The position numbers were made by a program, and so were the translations under genes. A DNA stretch of 64,000 nt from Vibrio sinaloensis (GTDB lineage: Bacteria > Pseudomonadota > Gammaproteobacteria > Enterobacterales > Vibrionaceae), in contig NZ_CP096199.1 of the NCBI RefSeq assembly GCF_023195835.1, positions 2,046,001-2,110,000 of the forward strand, written 5' to 3'. This document shows, piece after piece, positions 1-7,843 of the stretch (its first letter is position 1; each line of letters begins with the position of its first letter). Under the pieces are notes generated by a model. That model had not been told where the DNA came from, did no database searches, and worked only from the letters and a program-made list of their open reading frames with translations.

Positions 1-576
1 CCCCTCGACATGCTCGATCGCCCGCTCAAATGGTTCGCCATAGTCGAGGCACAGTTCGTTCAACGTCACCCCAAGCACTAGGGCTTTGTGTAACCGCTGT
101 TTGAATGCTTTAACTTGCGCGCTGTTGTTGGCGGAGATAGCCATCACCGGGCAACCTATGGTTTTCTCAAGCGCTTTAATGTTGATGTTCTGCCTTTCAC
201 GCTTGAGAGCGTCCATTTTGTTGAGCACCACAATCATAGGTCGACCAAGCTCACGCAACTGCAGCGTCATATACAAGCTTCGCTCCAGACACGTGGCGTC
301 AACGACATTAATGATCAGATCCGCAGGATGAGTGAGTACCGCACGCGATGCAATGGACTCGTCAATGCTGTTGCCATCGTTACCACTGTCTAACGCGTAG
401 ATGCCCGGCAAATCAGTCAACAGAAACTCATCTCCAGAGTGACTGTATCGACCCGTTTTCTTTTCAACAGTGACGCCTGCCCAGTTGCCGACCTGCTGCT
501 TTGCACCCGTTAAGCCATTAAAAAGTGTGGTTTTGCCGCTATTGGGGTTACCAACGGTAAGAATCGAATACTGCAT
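1..576 (-). CDS. feoB: Ferrous iron transport protein B, N-terminal part (runs off the left edge)
   Basis: Inner-membrane Fe(II) importer; only the first 192 residues, most of the cytosolic G domain, lie in the window. The GTPase motifs are clear: P-loop GNPNSGKT at residues 9-16, switch Thr36, DLPG at 55-58 and NKMD at 119-122. The membrane permease part must lie to the left. The ATG overlaps the last base of the feoA stop codon (TAATG), so the two genes are translationally coupled in one iron-regulated operon. The frame is open to base 1 and shows no damage. Identification is firm from the motifs and the feoA neighbour. Confidence 0.96.
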   Translation of the reverse strand, partial: MQYSILTVGNPNSGKTTLFNGLTGAKQQVGNWAGVTVEKKTGRYSHSGDEFLLTDLPGIYALDSGNDGNSIDESIASRAVLTHPADLIINVVDATCLERSLYMTLQLRELGRPMIVVLNKMDALKRERQNINIKALEKTIGCPVMAISANNSAQVKAFKQRLHKALVLGVTLNELCLDYGEPFERAIEHVEG

Positions 577-803
577 TAATTGATCTCCACGTTCACTGAT
601 TCTGCAATCTTGCTGCGAACGGCGAGTGAAACACCACGCACCTCAACTTGAAGCGGGTCGCCCATTGGCGCACGTCTTATTAAGGTCACGGGGGTTTGAG
701 GCAACAACCCCATTACCATTAGCTTTTTTCTTACATCATTTGAAAGGTGCTCAAAGCCAGTAATTGTTGCTTTTTGCCCCTGCTGGAGTTGTGACAGTTT
801 CAT
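576..803 (-). CDS. feoA: Ferrous iron transport protein A
   Basis: Small cytosolic SH3-like partner of FeoB, 75 residues, the usual size for the family. The sequence runs from MKLSQLQQGQ through the conserved MGLLPQTPVTLIRRAP region. An in-frame ATG 60 bp further upstream (863) would add 20 residues, but a near-consensus Fur box (824-842) would then lie inside the gene, so the shorter start is preferred. Neither start has a strong Shine-Dalgarno sequence. It is the first gene of feoAB and very probably repressed by Fe-Fur. Confidence 0.92.
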   Translation of the reverse strand: MKLSQLQQGQKATITGFEHLSNDVRKKLMVMGLLPQTPVTLIRRAPMGDPLQVEVRGVSLAVRSKIAESVNVEIN

Positions 804-823
804 AGACAAGCCATTTAGATTAA

Positions 824-842
824 AATGAGAACTATTGTTATT
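824..842 (-). promoter_or_regulatory. Fur box of feoAB
   Basis: AATGAGAACTATTGTTATT matches 14 of the 16 defined positions of the Vibrio Fur consensus AATGANAATNATTNTCATT as I recall it. It ends 21 bp before the chosen feoA ATG, a promoter-proximal place suited to iron repression. The motif is seen directly; its function is inferred. Confidence 0.72.
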
Positions 843-1033
843 AACGATTGCAATAGTATCCATACCATTTATCGATAGTCTTGTTTGAAATCAAAGTTTG
901 CAGCTATAGCAGAGTAAAAATCGTTAAAAGCGACTCCGTTAAATTCGTCAAAACAAGCAAAAAACGCCACTTTCAGTCACATCGGCCTTTAACTCCACAT
1001 CATGACAGACGAGCAATTTCCCATATTATCAAC

Positions 1034-1085
1034 CACTTAAAATAGTGTCGTTTTTCTTATGTCACCTTGGCGTTAATTTTATAAG
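1034..1085 (+). promoter_or_regulatory. Candidate tfoR promoter region
   Basis: A small inverted repeat CACT-TAAAAT-AGTG (1034-1047) lies 32 bp before a -10-like TATAAG (1080-1085) that has no good -35. A weak core promoter with an upstream dyad suits an activator-dependent promoter; in V. cholerae TfoS activates tfoR. A second -10-like TATAGT lies at 1105-1110, so the transcription start is not settled. Confidence 0.35.
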
Positions 1086-1117
1086 TAAAATAAGTGGGTG
1101 AGGATATAGTTAATTAC

Positions 1118-1251
1118 GTCGAGAGGGAGCACCCTTTAGACAACAACATTGAATTCCAGAGGTGGTGCCTAGCGCGCCACTCCGGCAGCAAGCGAAGGTG
1201 TCATTGGCACCCGTGGTATGGTCCCCCCGGCCGTACCACGATATTTTTTTT
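1118..1251 (+). ncRNA. tfoR: Candidate TfoR small RNA (chitin-induced activator of tfoX translation)
   Basis: In V. cholerae the roughly 100-nt RNA TfoR is encoded between feoA (VC2078) and tfoS (VC2080); it pairs with the tfoX leader to switch on the competence regulator. The same gap here contains a structured plus-strand element: a hairpin GTGGTG (1162-1167) with CGCCAC (1175-1180), then a strong intrinsic terminator (1212-1240) followed by a T run. The 3' end near 1251 is well supported. The 5' end is a guess and could lie anywhere from about 1092 to 1150. A short open frame across this stretch has no protein-like character. The call rests on position and structure, not on a sequence match. 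Confidence 0.65.
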
Positions 1252-1253
1252 CT
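1212..1253 (+). terminator. Intrinsic terminator of the candidate tfoR RNA
   Basis: The 10-bp stem CGTGGTATGG / CCGTACCACG (one G-T pair) has a 9-nt loop and is followed by ATATTTTTTTTC on the plus strand. Confidence 0.8.
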
Positions 1254-1411
1254 TTTGTCCCGATTGTCACTCCCCTACCAGCCCTCATAGAAACGTGTCA
1301 CGCGATTTCTCACACAAAGTAGCAAAACAAAGTAACTACTAGCTCACTGTCATCTATTGATTCTCGGAATATCGCTACGCGATAGTGGCTGTGGCAACAC
1401 GGCTTTGCTCC

Positions 1412-1551
1412 CATACCAATCGAATCGATTGGCTGATGCTTGTGGCTGGTTAAAAACGCAGATAGCTGCGCTAAAGATTAGGTGGGTAGAACAATAGTTA
1501 GCAGCACAGACCAACGATTACATCAAACAGCCACAATGACTCTAGGTATTG
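1412..1551. repeat. Decayed copy of a Vibrio MITE-like intergenic repeat
   Basis: Bases around 1445-1506 align with the fuller element at 29471-29637: both have GCTGGTTAAAA, a CGC-GATAGC segment, then an AGATT-GGT-GGTAG segment and a TAG-TAGC-GCA segment. The left part also holds a 17-bp palindrome, CCAATCGA-A-TCGATTGG (1416-1432). A separate short hairpin TATCGC-TAC-GCGATA sits just before it at 1370-1384. I see no coding potential. The exact ends are uncertain. Confidence 0.5.
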
Positions 1552-1566
1552 ATACTGATTGAATCG

Positions 1567-4500
1567 CTACAGCGCTTCTTGCTGTTCTACGAACTGGGTG
1601 GGGGACAAGCCGAAACGATGTTTGAATCGCTGGCTGAAGTAGGAAGGGTCATTGAAACCGCACTCAAAGGCGACGTCAGACACCTTGCCACCCGCTAGTA
1701 GCCGTCGACAAGCATTGTCCAAACGAACGTCAGTCAAATATTCAGTAAACGTTTTATCGAAAGCGGACTTCACTCGGCGCTGAAGGCTGCGTTCTGACAC
1801 AAACAAGTGTTTAGCGGCCGCTGAAGTACTAAATTCCGGGTCACTGTAGTGCTTCTCAACCAAATAAGTCAGTTTTTCGAGCCACGGGTCATGCTCATGT
1901 TTCTGAAGAGAGACATCATCACTCGGCGTGGTGGCGGTGGTTTGCTCTTCAAACGCCTCGCTATTGGGCCATGACAGCTCAATCAGATTACGTTCATTCG
2001 ATGCATGACGATACACCCTACCGCCACTCTGTTCGACCAACTGGGCAAACTCGTCGCTGTTGTCCCCTTCGCCATCCATCACTGGATTGCCTTGGTCGAG
2101 TATCGCAACCGTCACCCAGTCGTCACGCTGCTGCAACTGGATCATCACGGTTTGATTGCGATAGCAGCGCTTTACGATACTGGCGAATATCAGGTTGAAT
2201 ACTTCATCAAGGTTGAAACGCTCCAGACTGACATAAAAATCCTGTGGAGTTTCAATCTCAATGTGGATCGCCGCTTTATCGAGATCCTCTTGCCAGCCAC
2301 GTGTGACAGACTGAAGAATCAAACTTAAATTATAAACCGGACGGGCTTGGCCATTGGTTGAGCGCGTGTTAAGCAACAGTTCGAGCTCGTTGACCAAATA
2401 TTCCACCGCCGAACGCCCGCTTTGTAGCTGTTCGGTTTGGTTGAGAAGTTTATTTCGTAATGCATGAACTGACTCAATGAAAATGAGTCGCCTAACTTGC
2501 AACTGTTTACGCAATTGCTGATTGTTGCTGACTAAGATCCGACTTTGGTGCCTAAGTTGATTGGTTTTGAGAGCGACTTGAGCGCGCAGCTCTCGGTTTG
2601 AATTGGCCATGATTCGCGAGCGCCAATAAACAACCAATGCTAAGGCAAGCGTCACTATCAACACATAAATAACTAAAGCATAAGAGGTGAGATACCAAGG
2701 TTCACTGACAGCAAAGTCAAAGCGCTTGATCGCGCTGCGCTCCATCCCATTGCGTACTGCGCGTACTTCCAGTGTATAGTCGCCAGCCTTGAGGTGTTCG
2801 ATCGATAGCGTCGCTCCGTCAAGCAGCTGCCACTTATCATCATGATTTAAACGAAACTCAAGGTTGAGATTGCTGGAGCTGGGAATAGTGCCAAACTGGA
2901 AAAACAGTGAATCCCCATAGTTAGCACGTAAACGCTGCCGCACCGTGTTGCCTAATGAAAACAGTTGTTGGTTACGCTGTATTTGACTGAAGATCACTTC
3001 AACTTGCGGCATTGCCGAGTCGATCAGTTGCTCGGTATCCACCTCGATAAAACTCTGACGTGCCCCAAGAACTAACCGGGATAAATTTCCACTGCTAAAA
3101 CTGCAAAGTCCTGCAATAAACTCATTGTTTATCAGTCCCAACGGTTCGCCATAGTGGGCTAAAAGCTCACCGGAGCTGGCGTATCGAGACAAACCACTGG
3201 AGGACGTTAGCCAGATACCATTGTCATTGTTCAAAATACATTGCGGGGTAACATGGCCATCCATCATAGTTAACGGCTGGGTTTGCAGCTGGGATATGTT
3301 GAGCTGATAAGCACCATAGCGACCTGCAATCCAGAGCTGTTTCGATGACACAGGCTCGATATCCACCACCTCACCGTAACGAGTGCTTTCACCAACAAAA
3401 CGGACCTCACCATCTTGGAGCAAATAGATGCCATGGTCAGTGCCCAGTGCTAAAGAACCGTGAGAAATGAGTGAAAGATCGGTAAGTTTTGCTGGCAAGT
3501 ATTGGTCTATCATCCAATCAGAGCCCAACGAGGTGTAACTTCGGCTGCCAAGATGATAACTCCACAACTGGCTATCGCCCGCTCCCCACAGCAACCCTTG
3601 CTGATCCAATTCGATAAACCGCACATTTGTTTGCTTCAAGGCGTTTGGCAAGTCATCTTGAATGACTTCTCCCGTCACCTCATCGATACAGACTATGCCC
3701 TGCTTAGTCGCTAGCCATAGCACGCCATCGCCTTGCTCAAAATCGTTCACCTCTCCCCAATAAACAAGCTCGCGACGATCTAAAGCGTTAGCACCCAAGC
3801 GATAGAGTCGGCGGTTGGTCAGCATCCAATAGCCATCTTGGGTTAAGTTTGGCTCTATCTTTATCGCGACCTCGCTATTTCTCCCAGGCCCAGCAAATAG
3901 GTTGTCATGACGAACAAAGTGGCGTGAAAAAGTAGAAAAATAGCGCACTCCGCGGTCGGTTGCGATCCACATCCCACCCTGCTGATCGTTCAGCAGTGCA
4001 TAGATCTTTTCACCGCCGAGCGCATCTCCCGCCCATATACCTTGATCAAACCGGCTGGTTTTCCCGCTCGAAAAAGTATACACGTATAGCCCTAATTCGG
4101 TGCCAATCCAATAAGCTTGCTCAGTCTCAGCGACACTGAGCACATGACTGTTGGAGATCTTTATAACAGGCTGATTGGGCTGATAAATATCAACCACAAA
4201 CGCGCCGCTTAGGCTACCAATAACCAGCTCATTGCGCGATGGAGAGAAATACAGGGTTTCAATGTAGTTTTTCCCTGAGCTCGTCACATGCTGAAACGTC
4301 TGTTGGTCGGATAAAAAGGCCCCGGAGCTTGTCGCTAACACCCATTTCGAGTAAACAAACTTTGCATCGGTAATGCTGATATTTGGCGATTGATTGTATT
4401 GGTAAAGTTCAGCGAGTGAGTACCGTTCAAGCTGCTGGGTATCGATATGATAGGTGTAAAAGGAGTCCTGATCTGACAACCAGATGAATCGCTGCGATGC

Positions 4501-4872
4501 GCCTATAGATTGGATTTCAGTGCCAGGCGTCAAGCTCAACATGAGCTGTTTTTCTTGATTCGGCACCGTACGATACAGTTCGTTGCGGAAATAGGTCCAA
4601 AACGCATTATCAACAAATGCCAGTTGCTCAGCGTCATGCTCCAGCGCCGAACCAAGCCTTGGCATGATATGTTCACCATCAAAAAATAAAACTTGGTTGC
4701 GTACATCTTGCAACCAAATCCCGCCTTCACCGCCATGAAACAAGCTTTTCGCCGCAATATTCTTCCCCTCCGCCAGACTAGGTAGAGGGTAAAAAACTTT
4801 TGGCGATGAGTTAAAAGACTGAACAGTGGCGCTAAATAGCATAACGCACAAGATCAGTATTAGCTTGTTCAC
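1567..4872 (-). CDS. tfoS: TfoS-like membrane-bound chitin-responsive regulator (sensor plus AraC-type DNA-binding domain)
   Basis: A 1101-residue one-protein signalling system. Residues 1-19 form a signal peptide. Residues 20-720 are a periplasmic sensor with the WLS/WIA-type repeats of two-component-like beta-propellers and a closing Y_Y_Y-like domain. One membrane helix lies near 725-750, followed by a cytosolic coiled/histidine-kinase-like region, and an AraC-family helix-turn-helix domain occupies about 998-1101 (VSERSLQRR, then DVAFECGFNDPSYFSQRFK). The kinase-like part has no clear phosphorylation motif. TfoS of V. cholerae has this architecture and this position beside feoA; it senses chitin oligosaccharides and activates tfoR. 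A Fur-like box and an inverted repeat lie upstream. I could not compare it with the related hybrid regulators of other Vibrio, but the context makes TfoS the best call. Confidence 0.87.
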   Translation of the reverse strand: MNKLILILCVMLFSATVQSFNSSPKVFYPLPSLAEGKNIAAKSLFHGGEGGIWLQDVRNQVLFFDGEHIMPRLGSALEHDAEQLAFVDNAFWTYFRNELYRTVPNQEKQLMLSLTPGTEIQSIGASQRFIWLSDQDSFYTYHIDTQQLERYSLAELYQYNQSPNISITDAKFVYSKWVLATSSGAFLSDQQTFQHVTSSGKNYIETLYFSPSRNELVIGSLSGAFVVDIYQPNQPVIKISNSHVLSVAETEQAYWIGTELGLYVYTFSSGKTSRFDQGIWAGDALGGEKIYALLNDQQGGMWIATDRGVRYFSTFSRHFVRHDNLFAGPGRNSEVAIKIEPNLTQDGYWMLTNRRLYRLGANALDRRELVYWGEVNDFEQGDGVLWLATKQGIVCIDEVTGEVIQDDLPNALKQTNVRFIELDQQGLLWGAGDSQLWSYHLGSRSYTSLGSDWMIDQYLPAKLTDLSLISHGSLALGTDHGIYLLQDGEVRFVGESTRYGEVVDIEPVSSKQLWIAGRYGAYQLNISQLQTQPLTMMDGHVTPQCILNNDNGIWLTSSSGLSRYASSGELLAHYGEPLGLINNEFIAGLCSFSSGNLSRLVLGARQSFIEVDTEQLIDSAMPQVEVIFSQIQRNQQLFSLGNTVRQRLRANYGDSLFFQFGTIPSSSNLNLEFRLNHDDKWQLLDGATLSIEHLKAGDYTLEVRAVRNGMERSAIKRFDFAVSEPWYLTSYALVIYVLIVTLALALVVYWRSRIMANSNRELRAQVALKTNQLRHQSRILVSNNQQLRKQLQVRRLIFIESVHALRNKLLNQTEQLQSGRSAVEYLVNELELLLNTRSTNGQARPVYNLSLILQSVTRGWQEDLDKAAIHIEIETPQDFYVSLERFNLDEVFNLIFASIVKRCYRNQTVMIQLQQRDDWVTVAILDQGNPVMDGEGDNSDEFAQLVEQSGGRVYRHASNERNLIELSWPNSEAFEEQTTATTPSDDVSLQKHEHDPWLEKLTYLVEKHYSDPEFSTSAAAKHLFVSERSLQRRVKSAFDKTFTEYLTDVRLDNACRRLLAGGKVSDVAFECGFNDPSYFSQRFKHRFGLSPTQFVEQQEAL

Positions 4873-4897
4873 TTATTTCAATCCCGAAGCAGCAAGG

Positions 4898-4916
4898 GTT
4901 TATCATTTAGATAAAC
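4898..4916. promoter_or_regulatory. Inverted repeat upstream of tfoS
   Basis: A perfect 7-bp dyad GTTTATC-ATTTA-GATAAAC lies 26-44 bp before the tfoS start codon. It could be an operator or a leader hairpin. The regulator is unknown. Confidence 0.4.
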
Positions 4917-4948
4917 ATGAGCCGCACTGCGACCCAGTTATTATTTTG

Positions 4949-4963
4949 TGATAATAATTATCT
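4949..4963. promoter_or_regulatory. Fur-like box upstream of tfoS
   Basis: TGATAATAATTATCT matches the 7-1-7 Fur motif TGATAATNATTATCA at every defined position except the last. It lies 77-91 bp before tfoS and behind the znuA stop, so if it works it should act on tfoS. The region is AT-rich, which makes a chance match more likely. Confidence 0.45.
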
Positions 4964-5071
4964 AATAAATAAGTATATTAACAAGCTAAGTGACGCTATT
5001 TCGTCGTCAGTTTATCGGTGACTTCACAGATAAGCTGACAACACATCGCTCTTATGCATATAAAGAGCATA

Positions 5072-5953
5072 TTATTTAGCCGATAGACATTGAGCAAAGT
5101 TATCAGCCATCGTTTGTTTAAAAGTAAAGTAACCGCCCTGTTTTGCTTCAATATCACTGCCGATCGGGTCCAGTTCACCCATAGCAACGTCACTGCCTCG
5201 GGTCACCGATTGAACCACGGCAGGCGTAAACTGAGGCTCAGTGAACAAACAGTAGACCTCATCACTGGACAATGCTTGACGGATTGAGATCAGTGTCTTG
5301 GCCCCTGGTTTTCTATCCGGGTTAATCGTAAACGCGCCTATATGATTCAAAGCGAAATCCTGCTCAAAATAGCCGTAGGCATCATGAAACACGTAGTAAC
5401 CACGTTGCTTAACAGGCTCAAGTTGTTGCTTTATCGATTGTTGTTGCGCGGCTAACTGTTGCTTAAATGACGCATAGTTTGCTTGGTACTGAGCCGCATT
5501 TTGTGGGTCAATCTCGCTCAGTTTGTTGGCAATCGCTTCTGCCACTTGCAGTGTCGGTTGATAGCCGAGCCAGAAATGAGGGTCGTAACTACCGTGGTCG
5601 TGGCCATCATGATCGTGATGATCGCTTTCAAACTCTCGTAATGACAAATTTGGAATGTCACTTAAAGTCAGTACCTTGTTTTGTGCTTCCAATATCTTGC
5701 CTAAAAAAGGTTCCAAGTCATGTCCATACCAGATAACAAGATCAGCACGTCGGATACGCTTGACGTCTGACGGTCGCAGCGCATAATCGTGCGGTGATGC
5801 GTTGGATGCTAGCAGCACATCTGGTGTAGTGACACCATGAGCAATTTCTAAACTGATCAATTGAATAGGTTTAATGCTAGTGAGGATATTGGTCGCATGA
5901 GCTGCGCCGATGGACGCGACAAGCAACATCAGCAAAGTGATAAAACGTTTCAT
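5072..5953 (-). CDS. znuA: Zinc ABC transporter, periplasmic zinc-binding protein
   Basis: A cluster A-I metal-binding protein of 293 residues that captures Zn(II) in the periplasm and hands it to ZnuB. It has a signal peptide of about 20 residues ending AHA. The three family histidines are visible: His55 (ASPHDY), His126 (DPHFWLG) and His190 (FHDAYGYF). A mobile His/Asp-rich loop lies at 111-120. The gene is divergent from znuCB, and the 78-bp gap carries a Zur box. The 5' end is unambiguous. Confidence 0.96.
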   Translation of the reverse strand: MKRFITLLMLLVASIGAAHATNILTSIKPIQLISLEIAHGVTTPDVLLASNASPHDYALRPSDVKRIRRADLVIWYGHDLEPFLGKILEAQNKVLTLSDIPNLSLREFESDHHDHDGHDHGSYDPHFWLGYQPTLQVAEAIANKLSEIDPQNAAQYQANYASFKQQLAAQQQSIKQQLEPVKQRGYYVFHDAYGYFEQDFALNHIGAFTINPDRKPGAKTLISIRQALSSDEVYCLFTEPQFTPAVVQSVTRGSDVAMGELDPIGSDIEAKQGGYFTFKQTMADNFAQCLSAK

Positions 5954-5986
5954 GTTGTGTGAATCTGACTGGTTTAACTGGGAAAC

Positions 5987-6006
5987 AAATGTTACATTAT
6001 AACATT
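5987..6006. promoter_or_regulatory. Zur box between znuA and znuCB
   Basis: AAATGTTACATTATAACATT fits the gammaproteobacterial Zur palindrome (GAAATGTTATANTATAACATTTC) with one mismatch in the core. It sits 34 bp from the znuA ATG and 26 bp from the znuC ATG, so a single zinc-loaded repressor could silence both divergent units. Confidence 0.82.
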
Positions 6007-6031
6007 AAACAATTGCAAATGAGTTCTATTC

Positions 6032-6817
6032 ATGTCGACTCTCGTCGAACTAATTGATATCAGTGTGGCCTTCGATCAGCGAAAAGTACTCGATAAGGTC
6101 AGTCTGCGCCTTAACCGAGGTGAGATAACCACACTGATTGGCCCAAACGGTGCAGGAAAATCAACGCTGGTAAAAGTACTGCTCGGCCTGCAACGCCAGT
6201 TCAGTGGCACTGTTCATCGAGCCAAAGGACTAAAAGTTGGCTACGTGCCGCAAAAACTCAAGCTCAACGATACTCTCCCACTCAATGTTGAGCGTTTTTT
6301 ACGTTTGGCTGGCCGCTACAGCCGACAAGAAATCAATGATGCGCTCAAACTGGTTGGTGCCGAACACCTCATCGCGAGTAATATGCACTCCCTCTCCGGA
6401 GGAGAAAATCAGCGTGTGCTGCTAGCTCGAGCTTTGCTGCAACGCCCAGACTTACTCGTGTTAGACGAGCCGGCACAAGGCGTTGACGTGCAAGGTCAGA
6501 TTGACTTATATGATCTGATTGACACGATTCGCCACCGTTTTAACTGCGCCGTATTTATGGTTTCACACGATCTGCACTTAGTGATGGCCAAAACCAGCAA
6601 TGTCATCTGCCTGCAGCATCATATTTGCTGCTCTGGTGCGCCCGCAGATATCGCCCAGCACCCAAGCTACATTGCGCTGTTTGGTCAAAACCACCAGCAG
6701 TCACTAGCGTTTTATCATCACCAACACCAGCATCACCATCATGATTTGGCCGGTGAACCTGTTAAAGGAGAGGCTCTGAGTTGCTCCCATCATTCACACG
6801 GACACCATCATGATTGA
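6032..6817 (+). CDS. znuC: Zinc ABC transporter, ATP-binding protein
   Basis: The ATPase of the ZnuABC zinc importer, 261 residues. Walker A GPNGAGKS is at 37-44, the signature LSGGENQRV at 121-129, Walker B LLVLDE at 141-146 and the H-loop His179. The C-terminal tail after about residue 220 is rich in histidine, as in other ZnuC proteins, and may sense or buffer zinc. The gene overlaps znuB by 8 bp, so the two form one unit divergent from znuA. Confidence 0.97.
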   Translation: MSTLVELIDISVAFDQRKVLDKVSLRLNRGEITTLIGPNGAGKSTLVKVLLGLQRQFSGTVHRAKGLKVGYVPQKLKLNDTLPLNVERFLRLAGRYSRQEINDALKLVGAEHLIASNMHSLSGGENQRVLLARALLQRPDLLVLDEPAQGVDVQGQIDLYDLIDTIRHRFNCAVFMVSHDLHLVMAKTSNVICLQHHICCSGAPADIAQHPSYIALFGQNHQQSLAFYHHQHQHHHHDLAGEPVKGEALSCSHHSHGHHHD

Positions 6818-7595
6818 GTTTTTAATCCCTTCCATTTTTGCGGGGCTAGGTATCGCTGCGATTGCCGGACCTTTGGGATCTTTTGTCGTGTGGCGCCGTA
6901 TGGCCTATTTTGGTGATACTTTAGCCCACGCTTCTCTAATGGGGCTAGCCTTGGGCTTTTTGCTGGAGATTAATCTCTATCTCGCGCTGACGGTTTGTTG
7001 TCTAGCGCTGGCGGTGCTACTGGTCACGTTACAAAAGCAGCAATTGGTGGCGACCGATACCCTACTTGGGATCCTCGCCCACAGTTCACTGTCACTCGGC
7101 CTTGTTGCGGTGAGCTTTCTGGATAATGTACGTATAGATTTAATGAGCTATCTGTTTGGCGATCTGCTAGCGGTGTCACCGACTGACTTAATGTACATCT
7201 ACTCAGGCGTTGTGCTCGTGGGTGCGGTACTGATGATATTTTGGCGTCCGCTCCTCGCAACCACAGTCAATGAAGAACTGGCTGCGGTGGAAGGTTACAA
7301 CGTTGACTTGATGCGGTTAATTTTGATGCTATTGGTAGGGCTAGTCATTGCAATCGGTATGAAGTTTGTTGGGGCGCTGATCATGACCTCGCTATTGATC
7401 ATTCCCGCTGCAACGGCGCGTCGATTTGCCAAAGCTCCCGAGCAAATGGCTCTGTTTGCTGCACTTATCGGCGCTATCGCGGTATTGCTTGGCCTGGCAC
7501 TCTCTTGGCATTACGACACCCCAGCAGGCCCTTCTGTCGTGATCAGTGCGACCATGATGTTTATGCTGAGTCAATTCTATCGAGTTCGCAGCTAG
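6810..7595 (+). CDS. znuB: Zinc ABC transporter, permease
   Basis: Inner-membrane permease of the ABC-3 family, 261 residues, nearly all hydrophobic helices with typical segments such as [17 protein letters not shown] near the N-terminus and ALLVLIIPAA-type helices later. It forms the channel for ZnuC and receives zinc from ZnuA. It overlaps znuC. The last base of its TAG stop is the first base of a 133-bp heptamer array, so changes in repeat number would not alter the protein. Confidence 0.96.
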   Translation: MIEFLIPSIFAGLGIAAIAGPLGSFVVWRRMAYFGDTLAHASLMGLALGFLLEINLYLALTVCCLALAVLLVTLQKQQLVATDTLLGILAHSSLSLGLVAVSFLDNVRIDLMSYLFGDLLAVSPTDLMYIYSGVVLVGAVLMIFWRPLLATTVNEELAAVEGYNVDLMRLILMLLVGLVIAIGMKFVGALIMTSLLIIPAATARRFAKAPEQMALFAALIGAIAVLLGLALSWHYDTPAGPSVVISATMMFMLSQFYRVRS

Positions 7596-7727
7596 CGAGA
7601 AGCGAGAAGCGAGAAGCGAGAAGCGAGAAGCGAGAAGCGAGAAGCGAGAAGCGAGAAGCGAGAAGCGAGAAGCGAGAAGCGAGAAGCGAGAAGCGAGAAG
7701 CGAGAAGCGAGAAGCGAGAAGCGAGAA
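7595..7727. repeat. Tandem array of 19 heptamers
   Basis: The unit GCGAGAA is repeated 19 times without a visible mismatch (133 bp), starting in the znuB stop codon and ending just before the terminator. Such perfect short arrays tend to vary in copy number. A long frame across it (KREARSE pattern) is only a product of the repeat. Confidence 0.97.
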
Positions 7728-7734
7728 AAATTTG

Positions 7735-7761
7735 AAGGGTTGACAGTTAATGTCAACCCTT
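7735..7761. terminator. Bidirectional intrinsic terminator after znuCB
   Basis: A perfect 11-bp stem AAGGGTTGACA / TGTCAACCCTT with a 5-nt loop. On the plus strand it runs into TTTCTTTT. It separates znuB from the end of purF. Confidence 0.88.
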
Positions 7762-7843
7762 TTCTTTTGAATTCAGGCATTTAAATCCAAATACTAGACA
7801 GCACTACCTGAAACTTTCGGCGGTCATTACAAGCCTCTCGAAG

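Noticed and set aside
804..863. N-terminal extension of FeoA by 20 codons
   Set aside because: The extension contains the Fur box and is absent from the family.
1094..1342. An 82-codon open frame in the feoA-tfoS gap
   Set aside because: No ribosome binding site and no protein-like composition; it crosses the terminator of the candidate small RNA.
5040..5071. Hairpin GCTCTT / AAGAGC after znuA as a terminator
   Set aside because: The stem is short and has no T run on the minus strand.
7505..7780. Open frames reading KREARSE or SRFSLLA across the heptamer array
   Set aside because: They arise only because the repeat has no stop in those frames; they overlap znuB and the terminator.
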